Source: Rhodospirillales bacterium 69-11
Lineage (GTDB): Bacteria > Pseudomonadota > Alphaproteobacteria > Acetobacterales > Acetobacteraceae
Length of the DNA stretch: 64,000 nucleotides
Assembly: GCA_001898425.1 (NCBI GenBank)
Contig: MKTV01000032.1
Coordinates: 74,712 to 138,711, forward strand
Reading direction: 5' to 3'
This document shows, piece after piece, positions 54,291 through 63,307 of this stretch. The translations under genes were made by a program, and so were the position numbers. The first letter of the stretch is position 1. Each line of letters begins with the position of its first letter. Below the pieces are notes generated by a model. The model saw nothing but the letters and a program-made list of their open reading frames with translations, was not told where the DNA came from and searched no databases.

Positions 54291-55259
54291 TTGCAACACG
54301 CAGTCGCCGCCTCCGCCTCCAGCGCCGCGCCGCCGCGGCGCATGCCGCATCTGGGGGATGCCGTCTTCGCGGGCGCCGCGCGCTTCGCCGGCGTTTTCGT
54401 ACTCCTGTTGCTGGGCGCCATCATCGTGGTGCTCGCCATCGGCGGGCTGCAGGCGTTCCGCGCCTTCGGGCCCGCGTTCCTGATCTCCACCGACTGGGAC
54501 CCGGTGCAGATGGTGTTCGGTGCCGCGGTGCCGGTCTTCGGCACGCTGGCGACCTCGGTGCTGGCGCTGATCATGGCCGTGCCGCTGTCCTTCGGGATCG
54601 CGGTCTATCTGACGGAGCTGGCGCCCGCCTGGGTGCGCCGCCCGGTCGGCACGGCGATCGAGCTGCTCGCCGCCATCCCGTCCATCATCTACGGCATGTG
54701 GGGCTTCTTCGTGATCGTGCCGATCATGGCGCAGTGGATCCAGCCGCACGTCATCGACACGTTCGACGGCATTCCGGTGCTCGAGGACCTGTTCGCCGGC
54801 CCGCCCTTCGGCACCGGCCTGTTCACCGCGGCCCTGATCCTCGCGATCATGATCGTGCCGTTCATCGCCGCGACGATGCGGGATGTGTTCGAGACGGTGC
54901 CCGCGGTCTACAAGGAATCGGCCTACGGCGTCGGCTGCACGATGTGGGAGGTGATGCGCTCCATCGTCATCCCCTACACCCGCACCTCCGTCGTCGGCGG
55001 CATCATGCTGGGTCTCGGCCGCGCGCTGGGCGAGACGATGGCGGTGACGTTCGTGATCGGCAACACCAACCGGATCGCCACCTCGCTGTTCGGCCCCGGC
55101 AACACCATCGCCTCGATCGTCGCGCTGGAGTTCCCCGAGAGCCAGGCCGGCTCGCTGAAACTCTCCGCGCTGCTGGCGCTGGGCTTCATCCTGTTCGTGA
55201 TCTCCTTCATCGTGCTGGCGATCTCCAGGCTGCTGCTGCGCCCGCGGCTGAAGGGCTGA
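54291..55259 (+). CDS. pstC: Phosphate ABC transporter permease PstC
   Basis: 322-residue permease subunit. About six helices, with the EAA-type loop ([14 protein letters not shown]) and [22 protein letters not shown], typical of PstC. The TTG at 54291 is preceded by gaggg; ATG 54342 (MPHLGDAV) is a shorter alternative. The next gene starts 10 nt downstream. Confidence 0.95.
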   Translation: MQHAVAASASSAAPPRRMPHLGDAVFAGAARFAGVFVLLLLGAIIVVLAIGGLQAFRAFGPAFLISTDWDPVQMVFGAAVPVFGTLATSVLALIMAVPLSFGIAVYLTELAPAWVRRPVGTAIELLAAIPSIIYGMWGFFVIVPIMAQWIQPHVIDTFDGIPVLEDLFAGPPFGTGLFTAALILAIMIVPFIAATMRDVFETVPAVYKESAYGVGCTMWEVMRSIVIPYTRTSVVGGIMLGLGRALGETMAVTFVIGNTNRIATSLFGPGNTIASIVALEFPESQAGSLKLSALLALGFILFVISFIVLAISRLLLRPRLKG

Positions 55260-55269
55260 GGACCCCGTC

Positions 55270-56175
55270 ATGAGCGCCACCACCGCTGCCCCGGCCCTGC
55301 CCGGCTCCATCCCCGGCCCAGCCAAGGACGCGCGGGTCGCACGCCAGCTCTCGGGCCGGCGCCAGCGCACCAACCGCATCGTCAAGGTGCTCTGCATCGC
55401 GGCGACGGTGATCGGGCTCGCCTTCCTCGCATCCATCCTGGCGACGCTGCTCTGGCGCGGGCTGGGTGGGCTGAGTCTCACCGTGTTCACCACCTCGACC
55501 CTGCCGCCCGGCTCGCAGGGCGGGCTGCTCAACGCGATCATCGGCTCGTTGATCCAGACCGCGCTGGGCGCCGCGATCGGCACGCCGATCGGCCTGCTGG
55601 TCGGCACCTACCTCGCCGAGTATTCCCGCGGGTCGGCGCTGGGCAACGCGGTGCGCTTCGTCTCCGACGTGCTGCTCTCGGCGCCGTCGATCCTGATCGG
55701 CCTGTTCGTCTACCAGCTCCTGGTGGCGCCGTTCGGCGGCTTCTCCGGCATCGCCGGATGCATCGCACTCGCGGTCATCGTGATCCCGATCGTGGTGCGC
55801 ACGACGGAGGACATGCTGCGCCTGATCCCCGTCTCGCTGCGCGAGGCGGCGGTCGCGCTGGGCACGCCGCAGTGGAAGGTCATCGTCATGATCTGCTACC
55901 GCGCGGCCAAGGACGGCATCGTCACCGGCATCCTGCTAGCGGTGGCCCGCGTCGCCGGCGAGACCGCGCCGCTGCTGTTCACCAGCCTCGGCAACCTCAA
56001 CTGGTCGCTGAGCCTCACCAAGCCGATGGCCAGCCTGCCGGTCACCATCTACCAGTACGCGGGATCGGCGTTCGAGGATTGGGTGCAGCTCGCCTGGGTC
56101 GGCGCCCTGCTGATCACCGCCGGCGTGCTGGCCATCAACATCATCGCCCGCGTCGCCCTGCGCGGCGGCAAGTGA
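55270..56175 (+). CDS. pstA: Phosphate ABC transporter permease PstA
   Basis: 301-residue partner permease. The family features are [21 protein letters not shown] near residue 75, [19 protein letters not shown] and the loop [21 protein letters not shown]. It starts 10 nt after pstC and is followed by pstB after 7 nt. Confidence 0.96.
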   Translation: MSATTAAPALPGSIPGPAKDARVARQLSGRRQRTNRIVKVLCIAATVIGLAFLASILATLLWRGLGGLSLTVFTTSTLPPGSQGGLLNAIIGSLIQTALGAAIGTPIGLLVGTYLAEYSRGSALGNAVRFVSDVLLSAPSILIGLFVYQLLVAPFGGFSGIAGCIALAVIVIPIVVRTTEDMLRLIPVSLREAAVALGTPQWKVIVMICYRAAKDGIVTGILLAVARVAGETAPLLFTSLGNLNWSLSLTKPMASLPVTIYQYAGSAFEDWVQLAWVGALLITAGVLAINIIARVALRGGK

Positions 56176-56182
56176 GGACCGA

Positions 56183-57004
56183 ATGAGCGTGACCACCGAA
56201 CAATCGGCAAGCTTCGGCGGCGTGCAGGCGCGCGCCGAGACCGCGATGAACGCGCCGCGCATCGCCATCCGCAACCTCGATTTCTTCTATGGCAGCAACC
56301 GCGCGCTGAAATCGATCAACCTCGATTTCCCGGACCGCCAGGTGACCGGCATGATCGGGCCCTCGGGCTGCGGCAAGTCCACCCTGCTCCGCGTGCTGAA
56401 CCGGATGTACGACCTCTATCCCGGCCAGCGCGCCACGGGCGAGGTGATGATGGACGGGGTCAACCTGATCGACGCCGGCATCGACCTGAACAGCCTGCGG
56501 GCGCGGATCGGCATGGTGTTCCAGAAGCCGACCCCGTTCCCGATGACGATCTACGAGAACATCGCCTTCGGCGTGAAGCTGCACGAGCGGCTGTCGCGGT
56601 CCGCGATGGACGAGCGGATCGAGTGGTCGCTGACCCGCGCCGCGCTGTGGGGCGAGGTGAAGGACCGGCTGCACAGCTCCGCCATGGGCCTGTCGGGCGG
56701 GCAGCAGCAGCGGCTCTGCATCGCACGCACCATCGCCGTGCGGCCCGAGGTGATCCTGTTCGACGAGCCGACCAGCGCGCTCGACCCGATCTCCACGCTG
56801 AAGATCGAGGAGCTGATCGACGAGCTGAAGCACGACTTCACCATCGCGATCGTCACGCACAACATGCAGCAGGCGGCCCGCTGCGCCGACCAGGTGGCGT
56901 TCTTCTACCTGGGCGAAATGGTGGAAGTCGCGCCCGCCGCGCAGATCTTCACGGCACCCCGCGAGAAGCGGACGCAGGAATACGTCACCGGCCGGTTCGG
57001 CTGA
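56183..57004 (+). CDS. pstB: Phosphate ABC transporter ATPase
   Basis: 273-residue ATPase. Walker [10 protein letters not shown], signature [14 protein letters not shown], Walker [13 protein letters not shown] and switch [13 protein letters not shown] match PstB closely, including the PstB-typical [10 protein letters not shown]. It drives PstCA import. Confidence 0.97.
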   Translation: MSVTTEQSASFGGVQARAETAMNAPRIAIRNLDFFYGSNRALKSINLDFPDRQVTGMIGPSGCGKSTLLRVLNRMYDLYPGQRATGEVMMDGVNLIDAGIDLNSLRARIGMVFQKPTPFPMTIYENIAFGVKLHERLSRSAMDERIEWSLTRAALWGEVKDRLHSSAMGLSGGQQQRLCIARTIAVRPEVILFDEPTSALDPISTLKIEELIDELKHDFTIAIVTHNMQQAARCADQVAFFYLGEMVEVAPAAQIFTAPREKRTQEYVTGRFG

Positions 57005-57023
57005 GCGGAAAGGGACACGACCG

Positions 57024-57743
57024 ATGTCCGACGCCTCACAACACGTCGTCAAGAGCTACGACCAGGAGCTCAAGCGGCTGCGCAACATGATGACCGAAAT
57101 GGGCGGCATCGTGGAAAACCAGGTGGCGCTCGCCGCCGAAGCCATCATGCACCGCGACGGTGCCGCGGCGACCCGCGCCGTGGAGGACGACCCCAAGGTC
57201 GATGCGCTGGAACGTGATATCGAGCAGTTCGTCATCCGCCTGCTCGCGCTGCGCCAGCCGATGGCCGGCGACCTGCGGCAGATCGTCGCCGCGCTCAAGA
57301 TGACCGGCGACCTCGAGCGGATCGGCGACTACGCCGCGAACGTGGCCAAGCGCAGCATCGTGCTGGGACAGTTCAACCTGCCCTACTCGCTCGCCGGTCT
57401 CGCGCACATGGCGCATCTGGTGCAGCAGCAGCTCAAGTCGATCATCGACGCGGTGGGCGAGAGCGATCCGGAGAAGGCGGTCGAGGTCTGGCGCTCCGAC
57501 CAGGTGGTGGACGACATCTACAACGCGATCTTCCGCGAGCTCATCACCTACATGATGGAGGATCCGCGCAACATCACGCCCTGCACGCACCTGCTGTTCA
57601 TCGCCAAGAACCTGGAGCGGATCGGCGACCACGCGACCAACATCGCCGAGACCGTCTACTACGCCGTGACCGGCGACGTGCTGCCCGACGCACGGCCGAA
57701 GGGCGACACGTCCGCCTATGCGGTCGTGCGCCCGAAGGAGTGA
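57024..57743 (+). CDS. phoU: Phosphate transport regulator PhoU
   Basis: 239-residue negative regulator linking PstSCAB status to the PhoR kinase. Two PhoU helical repeats are visible with the metal-binding E-x-x-x-D motifs: DLERIGDYAANVAKR in the first half and NLERIGDHATNIAET in the second. The ATG at 57024 lies 19 nt after pstB. Confidence 0.96.
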   Translation: MSDASQHVVKSYDQELKRLRNMMTEMGGIVENQVALAAEAIMHRDGAAATRAVEDDPKVDALERDIEQFVIRLLALRQPMAGDLRQIVAALKMTGDLERIGDYAANVAKRSIVLGQFNLPYSLAGLAHMAHLVQQQLKSIIDAVGESDPEKAVEVWRSDQVVDDIYNAIFRELITYMMEDPRNITPCTHLLFIAKNLERIGDHATNIAETVYYAVTGDVLPDARPKGDTSAYAVVRPKE

Positions 57744-57785
57744 CGCGTGTTTCCGATGGCCCCCACCCCGCGGGAGGGAACGAGG

Positions 57786-58502
57786 GTGCAAGACAGCGCA
57801 TCGAGCCTCGCCAAGCCGCTGGTTCTCGTCGTCGAGGACGAGGCGGCGCTCGCCACCATGCTGCGCTACAACCTCGAGAAGCAGGGCTTCCGGGTGGAGG
57901 AGGCGGGTGACGGCCAGGAGGCGCTGACCCGCATCGCCGAGACCCAGCCCGACCTCGTCCTGCTCGACTGGATGCTGCCGGTGATGTCGGGGATCGAGGT
58001 GTGCCGCCAGATCCGCCGGCGCGCCCAGACGCGCGACCTGCCGGTGATCATGGTCACCGCGCGGACCGAGGACCAGGATGCGGTGCGCGGCCTCAACACC
58101 GGGGCCGACGACTACATCACCAAGCCGTTCAACATGGATGCGCTGCTCGCCCGCATGCGCGCCTTGCTGCGGCGGTCGAATGCGGTGCCGGTGAAGGGCC
58201 AGCTCGTGTTCCACGACATCGCCATGGACCTCGCCGCGCATCGGGTGACGCGCAACGGCCGGCGGGTGCATCTGGGGCCGACCGAGTTCCGCCTGCTCGA
58301 GTTCTTCATGCAGCACCCGCGCCGGGTGTTCTCGCGCGAGGAGCTGCTGGACGCGGTGTGGGGCCCGGACATCCATGTCGAGCCGCGCACGGTCGACGTC
58401 CACATCCGCCGCCTGCGCAAATCCATCAACGGCGAGGGCGAACTCGACGTGGTCCGCACGGTCCGCACGGCCGGCTACGCGCTGGACACCGAACCCGTCT
58501 GA
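57786..58502 (+). CDS. phoB: Phosphate regulon response regulator PhoB
   Basis: 238-residue OmpR/PhoB-type response regulator. The receiver has the acidic pair E17-D18 in VLVVEDEAAL, the phospho-acceptor D61 in LVLLDWMLPVMSG and the switch Lys in DYITKPF. The winged-helix DNA-binding domain has LGPTEFRLLEFFMQHPRRVFSREELL-type sequence and VRTVRTAGYALD at the end. GTG 57786 is chosen because ggaggga lies 7-10 nt upstream; GTG 57747 would add 13 residues. It presumably binds the Pho box upstream of pstS. phoR is not adjacent. Confidence 0.95.
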   Translation: MQDSASSLAKPLVLVVEDEAALATMLRYNLEKQGFRVEEAGDGQEALTRIAETQPDLVLLDWMLPVMSGIEVCRQIRRRAQTRDLPVIMVTARTEDQDAVRGLNTGADDYITKPFNMDALLARMRALLRRSNAVPVKGQLVFHDIAMDLAAHRVTRNGRRVHLGPTEFRLLEFFMQHPRRVFSREELLDAVWGPDIHVEPRTVDVHIRRLRKSINGEGELDVVRTVRTAGYALDTEPV

Positions 58503-58538
58503 CTCGCGCCCGCCGCCATGGGGCATGGCCGCCGCCAC

Positions 58539-58576
58539 GTGCCATGACCGCCGGCGGGCGACCATCCACGACGTCA
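58539..58576 (-). repeat. REP-like repeat, copy 4
   Basis: gtgccatgaccgccggcggg followed by cgaccatccacgacgtca; it parallels the left arm of copy 2 (46109-46144). A second half-copy, ggcatggccgcc, lies at 58522. It sits after phoB. Confidence 0.6.
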
Positions 58577-58746
58577 CGACGGCACGCAGCCCCAGGACCG
58601 CACGCCACGACCCGGCCCGCTGCCACGCCAAACTACGCCCCCAACACGCACGCCAGGGTGGCAGCCCCACCCCGCCCTGCGCTATGCGTGCGCCGATCTG
58701 TCGGCCCCGGGACGCGGCGGCCCGCCACAACAGGGAAGATATCGGC

Positions 58747-59697
58747 ATGCTGGTGAGGGCCACCTTGCCCGCCGAACGGAGCCGGCGCACGCGCTCCGCT
58801 CTCGTCAGGGCAGCACTCCTGGGCTGCGTGGCCACGACGCTGCTGGGCGGCTGCGTCTCCCGCCCCCGCCCCATCGCCACCGACGACCGCTACGCGCCCC
58901 TGGTCGAGGGGCCGAACATGCGGATCGTGCGCGGGGAGGACGTGCCGACGAAGCCGCTGAACCCCGAACCGGGCGATGTCTGGGCTGACATCGTGCCCGA
59001 CCGCGAGACCGCCCTCGCCGAAGAAGGACCGCCGCCCCGGTCAGCGGGGGCCAAGCGCACCGGCGTCGGCCAGAGCAAGGAGGCCGCGACGGCGATCACG
59101 ACACCGCTCGAGGCGGATTGGCCGGTCTCGCAGGCGGCCCAGGCCGCCGCAGCCAGCGACCTGTCTCCTGCCGGCACGTCCGCGCCGTCCACCCGTCCAC
59201 CCGCCCCGAGCGCAAGCGGGGCCAATGACGCCGCCACCGCCGCGACGCACCCGACCTCCTCCGGGAAGGATGCGTCCACCGGTGCCCCCGCCGCTCCGGA
59301 TGGGGCCGCGCCCCGTTCCGGTGCCGCCGCGGCCGCGTCGACGAATGCCTCGACCGCATCCGCCGCCGGCCCCGCCCCGGGGGCGCACGCCGCGACGAGC
59401 CGCGCGCGCCCATCCGCCGATGCGGCGGGCGCATCCGGCAGGCCGGCCCACGGGCGAGAGGTGCAGCTTGCCGCCGCGGGCTCTCCGGCCGAGGCGGAGG
59501 CGACCTGGGCGCGGCTCGTCGGCCGCTACCCCGCGCTGCTGCAAGGCCGCAGCCCGATCCTGCGCCAGGGGGAGGCGAACGGCCGCCAGGTCTGGCGGCT
59601 GCGCACCGGCGGCTTCGGCAGCGCGGCCGAAGCGAAGCGTTTCTGCGACCGGCTCCGCGGCGCCGGCGGCACCTGCTGGGTCGCCACCAGCATCTGA
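58747..59697 (+). CDS. SPOR-domain lipoprotein
   Basis: 316-residue predicted lipoprotein: lipobox LLGGC near residue 37, then about 60 ordered residues (MRIVRGEDVPTKPLNPEPGD). A long Ala/Ser/Pro/Thr-rich linker of about 120 residues follows, and then a C-terminal SPOR-like repeat domain (VQLAAAGSPAEAEATWARLVGRYPALL and VWRLRTGGFGSAAEAKRFCDRL). SPOR domains bind denuded peptidoglycan at division sites. Two Cys near the C-terminus may pair. The ATG at 58747 has agggaag upstream. Confidence 0.85.
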   Translation: MLVRATLPAERSRRTRSALVRAALLGCVATTLLGGCVSRPRPIATDDRYAPLVEGPNMRIVRGEDVPTKPLNPEPGDVWADIVPDRETALAEEGPPPRSAGAKRTGVGQSKEAATAITTPLEADWPVSQAAQAAAASDLSPAGTSAPSTRPPAPSASGANDAATAATHPTSSGKDASTGAPAAPDGAAPRSGAAAAASTNASTASAAGPAPGAHAATSRARPSADAAGASGRPAHGREVQLAAAGSPAEAEATWARLVGRYPALLQGRSPILRQGEANGRQVWRLRTGGFGSAAEAKRFCDRLRGAGGTCWVATSI

Positions 59698-59742
59698 CCC
59701 GCCCCTCGGCACCCACCCCGTGGTGCCGAGACGCGCCCCTGC

Positions 59743-60390
59743 TCAGCCGCCGCCCGCGAGGCCGAGGCTCTGCAGGTAGATCAGCACGCCGGCCTCGAGC
59801 AGCTCCTCCGCGGTCATCGGCAGTTTCCGGCGCGACGGATCGGGGCGCACGAAGAGGGACGCGATCCCGTGCGCCATCGACCAGACGTGCAGGGCCATCA
59901 TCAGCGCCGGCGGCCGCCGGTCGCGCGGCACGCCGGCGGCGAGCCGGTCCGCCGCTTCCCGCAGTACCGCGAAGGCGCGGTCGCCGGCGGACTGGAGTCC
60001 GGGCGCCGCCTCCCGCGGGACATGGGCCTCGAACATCGCGGCGTAGTAGGCGGGTTCGTCGCGGGCGAAGGCGAGATAGGCGCGGCCCATCGCCTCGAAG
60101 GCGGGCACCGGCGCCGGCGTCCCGTTCGCCCAGGCGCGGGTGAGCGCCGCCTCCAGCCGCTCGAAGCCGCGCAGCGCGACCTCCCCCAACAGGGCGTCGG
60201 CGTCACGGAAATGGCGGTACGGGGCGGCCGGGCTGACCCCGGCCTGGCGCGCTGCCTCGGCAATGGTGAAGCCGGCCGGTCCCTTGGCCGCGATCAGCGA
60301 CACCGCGGCTTCGATCAGCGCCTCCCGGAGGTTGCCGTGATGGTAGCCCCGGCGCTCCGTTCCGCCTCCGCCTTGTCGTGACCAGCTCAT
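59743..60390 (-). CDS. TetR-family transcriptional regulator
   Basis: 215-residue regulator. The N-terminal helix-turn-helix reads TIAEAARQAGVSPAAPYRHFRDADALL, and the C-terminal domain has the WHG-type WSMAHGIASLFV motif common in this group. The start MSWSRQGG is at 60390; the extension to 60480 is not supported. The 22-bp perfect palindrome at 60487-60508, 97 bp upstream, could be its operator. Confidence 0.93.
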   Translation of the reverse strand: MSWSRQGGGGTERRGYHHGNLREALIEAAVSLIAAKGPAGFTIAEAARQAGVSPAAPYRHFRDADALLGEVALRGFERLEAALTRAWANGTPAPVPAFEAMGRAYLAFARDEPAYYAAMFEAHVPREAAPGLQSAGDRAFAVLREAADRLAAGVPRDRRPPALMMALHVWSMAHGIASLFVRPDPSRRKLPMTAEELLEAGVLIYLQSLGLAGGG

Positions 60391-60456
60391 GTGAGCGGCT
60401 CTTACATGATTCGGCGCGTGGTCGGAATCCGGCGCGTTCTCGGGTGGGGAGGGTGG

Positions 60457-60482
60457 AACCGCTGAAGCACGCTGATGCACGC
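60457..60482. repeat. Inverted repeat arm (aaccgc...atgcacgc)
   Basis: Matches the reverse complement of 60619-60644 at 21 of 26 positions, around a 136-nt centre. Resembles the tctgcgttcatctg-type repeat seen in several bacterial genomes (recollection, not checked). Confidence 0.6.
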
Positions 60483-60486
60483 CGAG

Positions 60487-60508
60487 GGGGTCGGTCCGGA
60501 CCGACCCC
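60487..60508. promoter_or_regulatory. 22-bp perfect palindrome
   Basis: ggggtcggtcc/ggaccgacccc reads the same on both strands. It may be the operator of the adjacent TetR gene or the terminator of dnaQ transcription; no T-run follows, which favours an operator or repeat. Confidence 0.45.
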
Positions 60509-60618
60509 GTATGCGTCCCCCCGCCGCGTCCGTCGCAGGATGGGGCGCGCAGCGCGCAGGAATCCTGCCCCGGCCGCCAAGCCGAGGCTCGCCGCTCCCG
60601 CCGACACCGGCCCCATCA

Positions 60619-60644
60619 GCGTTCATCTGTGTGCATCTGCGGTT
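60619..60644. repeat. Inverted repeat arm (gcgttcatctg...tgcggtt)
   Basis: Partner of 60457-60482, 45 nt beyond the dnaQ stop. Confidence 0.6.
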
Positions 60645-60689
60645 TCATCCGCCGCCCCGGCCACGCTCAGCCGGCCCAAAGCGAAGCCG

Positions 60690-61367
60690 TCACGCCGCCA
60701 GCCAGACCGGGTCCTTCAGCCGCGCGACGAACGCCGCATGCGCCGCCAGCTCCGCCTCGGTCGGCACGATCGGCCGCGGGGTGCGCGTGCCCTCCAGCGT
60801 GTAGACCGCGACCTGGGCCGCCGCCTCCTCCGCCGCGAGCGACAGGCCGCGCTGCCGCCCGCCGGTCAGCTCGACATACACCTCGGCCAGCAGCCGGCAG
60901 TCGAGCAGCGCGTTGTGGGTGGTGCGGGCCGAGAGATCGATCGAGAACCGCCGGCACAGCGCATCCAGGCTGTTCGGCATGCCGGGGAAGCGCTGCTTCG
61001 CAAGTGCCAGCGTGTCCACCATGCGCGCGGCATCGAGCCGCCGCCGGCCGACCCGGCCCAGCTCCGCATCCAGGAAGCCGAAATCGAACGGCGCGTTGTG
61101 CGCGACCAGCGGCCCCTCGCCGAGGAAGTCCAGCAGCTCGTCCACGATCTCGCCGAATCGCGGCTTGCCGGCGACGTCGGCCGAGGTGAAGCCGTGCACC
61201 CGGGACGCCTCCTCGGGAATGTCGCGCTCCGGGTCGATCACGCGGTGGAAGTGCCGTCCGGTCGGCAGGTCGTTGATCAGCTCGAGCGCGGCGATCTCCA
61301 GGATCCGGTCGCCGTTCAGCGGGTCGAGCCCCGTGGTCTCGGTGTCGAACAGCACGGCGCGGCTCAT
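60690..61367 (-). CDS. dnaQ: DNA polymerase III epsilon subunit (proofreading exonuclease)
   Basis: 225-residue 3-prime to 5-prime exonuclease. The DEDDh residues are visible: D8 and E10 in FDTETTGLD, D95 in HNAPFDFGFLD, and H151/D156 in HNALLDCRLL. The C-terminal helix needed to bind the polymerase alpha subunit is present. The ATG at 61367 has gggagg 6 nt upstream. Its start overlaps the coaE stop by 4 nt in an aroE-coaE-dnaQ operon. Confidence 0.96.
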   Translation of the reverse strand: MSRAVLFDTETTGLDPLNGDRILEIAALELINDLPTGRHFHRVIDPERDIPEEASRVHGFTSADVAGKPRFGEIVDELLDFLGEGPLVAHNAPFDFGFLDAELGRVGRRRLDAARMVDTLALAKQRFPGMPNSLDALCRRFSIDLSARTTHNALLDCRLLAEVYVELTGGRQRGLSLAAEEAAAQVAVYTLEGTRTPRPIVPTEAELAAHAAFVARLKDPVWLAA

Positions 61368-61951
61368 GCGCGCACCTCCCGGATCAGCCGGTGCAGGGCA
61401 CGCAGCGTGTGGTTGCGCGACAGCCCGGTGCGGATCACCACGTCGGCGCGGCGGCGCTTCTCGGCATCGGGCATCTGGCGCGCGATCACCGCCTCGATAT
61501 CCGACGTGCTCATCCGGCGGCGCTGGCGCACCCGCTGGATCTGCACCGCGCGCGGGGCGGAGACCACGACCACCAGGTCGACCCGCTTGTCGGCCCCGAT
61601 CTCCAGCAGCAGCGGGATGTCCAGCACGACGGCGCGCCGCCCTTCCCGCCGCGCACGCCCGACGAACTCGCGTTCGGCCTGCTCGACCATGGGGTGCAGG
61701 ATGTGCTCCAGCCGGGTCAGCGCCGCCTTGTCCCCCAGCACGGCGCCGCGCAGGGCGGTGCGGTCCACGGCGCCGTCGCGGATGGTGCCGGGAAACGCGG
61801 CCTCGATCGCCTTCACGGCGCGGCCGCCGCGCGCCTGAAGCCGATGCACCTCGGCATCCGCATCGAAGACTGGGAGGCGGGCGCGGCGAAATGCGTTCGC
61901 GGCGGTCGACTTGCCCATGCCGATCCCGCCGGTCAGGCCGATGATTTTCAT
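61364..61951 (-). CDS. coaE: Dephospho-CoA kinase
   Basis: 195-residue P-loop kinase for the last step of CoA synthesis. Walker A is GGIGMGKST (8-16); the lid and CoA region include DADAEVHRL, VLDIPLLLEIGADK and R-rich RQRRRMSTSDIEAVI. The start overlaps the aroE stop (ATGA) and the stop overlaps dnaQ. Confidence 0.96.
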   Translation of the reverse strand: MKIIGLTGGIGMGKSTAANAFRRARLPVFDADAEVHRLQARGGRAVKAIEAAFPGTIRDGAVDRTALRGAVLGDKAALTRLEHILHPMVEQAEREFVGRARREGRRAVVLDIPLLLEIGADKRVDLVVVVSAPRAVQIQRVRQRRRMSTSDIEAVIARQMPDAEKRRRADVVIRTGLSRNHTLRALHRLIREVRA

Positions 61952-62820
61952 GGTGATGGCGGTGCCCCGGCGCCCGCCCCGAGCAGGTCGCCGGCGACGA
62001 AGCGGCGGAGGTCCTCGTCGACGACGGGGGTGACGCCGAACCAGGCGCGGAAACCCGGCACCGCCTGGTACAGCAGCATGCCCAGCCCCTCGACGCAGCG
62101 AAGCCCGCGGCGTTCTGCCGCCGCAAGCAGCGGGGTCTGCAACGGTACGTAGACGATATCCGCCACCACCAGCGCATCCGGTGCGGCCGCGAGATCCAGG
62201 TCCAGGGCAGGGTTGGCGCCCATGCCCAGCGACGTGGTGTTCACCACCAGCGCATGCTCGCGCAACGCCGCGCTCCGCTGCTCCCAGGGCAGCACCCGCA
62301 GCCCCGGCAGGTCGGCCGCGAGGGCGGTGGCGCGATCGGCTGTGCGGTTGCAGATCGTGACCGGTGCCCCGGCGTCCTGCAGCGCGGCGGCGATGGCGCG
62401 GGCCGATCCGCCGGCGCCCAGCAGCAGCGCGGGTCCCGCATCCGGGGCGACGCCGTTTGCCTGCAGGTTGGCGACGAACCCCCATCCGTCGGTGTTCTGC
62501 CCGGTGATCCGCCCATCCTGGAATACAAGCGTGTTCACGGCACCGGCCCGCCGCGCCGACTCGTCCACCGCATCGCAGATCTCGAACGCCGCGACCTTGT
62601 GCGGGATCGTGACGTTGGCGCCGGCGAACCCGGCATCTCGCAGGCCGCGGACCGCGGTCGTGAACGCCTCCGGCCGGATCGGCAGAGGCACGTAGATGCC
62701 GTCGATCCCGTGGCGTTCCAGCCAGAACCCGTGCAACCGCGGCGAACGGGAGTGCGCGACCGGCCAGCCGATGATCCCCGCGACTCGCGCCGCGCCTGAC
62801 AGAATGGGCATGCCGCACAT
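61948..62820 (-). CDS. aroE: Shikimate dehydrogenase
   Basis: 290-residue NADPH-dependent enzyme reducing 3-dehydroshikimate. The substrate block has SRSPRLHGFWL and the catalytic Lys in NVTIPHK, with Asp in GQNTDGWGF. The Rossmann motif is LLGAGGSARAIAAAL and NADPH specificity is in CNRTADRA. The ATG at 62820 is preceded by aggg; ATG 62811 is a possible second start. Confidence 0.96.
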   Translation of the reverse strand: MCGMPILSGAARVAGIIGWPVAHSRSPRLHGFWLERHGIDGIYVPLPIRPEAFTTAVRGLRDAGFAGANVTIPHKVAAFEICDAVDESARRAGAVNTLVFQDGRITGQNTDGWGFVANLQANGVAPDAGPALLLGAGGSARAIAAALQDAGAPVTICNRTADRATALAADLPGLRVLPWEQRSAALREHALVVNTTSLGMGANPALDLDLAAAPDALVVADIVYVPLQTPLLAAAERRGLRCVEGLGMLLYQAVPGFRAWFGVTPVVDEDLRRFVAGDLLGAGAGAPPSP

Positions 62821-62918
62821 TTCCCCGACCCTGTCCCGAGATCAACCACCGTCCGTTCGGCAATACGGGTCAGAGGCCTGCGCGCGGCATCGGTGCCGAC
62901 CGCAACCGGGGTGCGGTC

Positions 62919-62950
62919 GACACGGAGAAGCGAGGAGGACCACAGGGCGC
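62919..62950 (+). repeat. Dispersed cacggagg-type intergenic repeat, copy 4
   Basis: gacacggagaagcgaggagg and then accacagggcgc. Degenerate relative of copy 1 and in opposite orientation to copy 5. Confidence 0.55.
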
Positions 62951-63143
62951 CCGGAGTTGCCCCGCCCTGCGCGCGGGTCATGCCGGACGCGCCCCCATGC
63001 GCCTCCCACGAACGTTCGAACCGCCCACACCGCTCGGATCAGCCGAAATCCCGGCGCCGTGCGCCCCGTGAACGCGCCGCCAGGGGACGCCTCGGCCTCC
63101 CTGGCGAGCTCCCCCGCGCGCACCAGCCACCACCCAACCAGAT

Positions 63144-63190
63144 CCCCTCCGTGGCCCTCCGTGGCTCTCCGCCTTCCTCCGTGGTGAAAC
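63144..63190 (-). repeat. Dispersed cacggagg-type intergenic repeat, copy 5
   Basis: cccctccgtggccctccgtg followed by gctctccgccttcctccgtggtgaaac. Nearly the same as copy 2 (4469-4510). Confidence 0.7.
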
Positions 63191-63307
63191 CACCCCCACC
63201 CCGGCACCCCCGCGAAGTGACGCCGCGTCTTCATCGAAGCGACACACGATTGACGCGAGACGCCCCGTAGACCTCCGCCCGCACGAGACGACAGGGGGTT
63301 CACACCG

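Larger units (their letters stand above)
60391..60689. other. Intergenic region with repeat pair and palindrome
   Basis: 299 bp between the TetR start and the dnaQ stop. Contains the inverted pair 60457-60482/60619-60644 and the palindrome at 60487-60508. No gene seen. Confidence 0.6.
62821..63307. other. Intergenic region with inverted repeat pair
   Basis: 487 bp between divergent aroE and an ABC ATPase. Contains repeat copies 4 and 5 (62919 and 63144) and the presumptive divergent promoters. No credible ORF. Confidence 0.6.
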
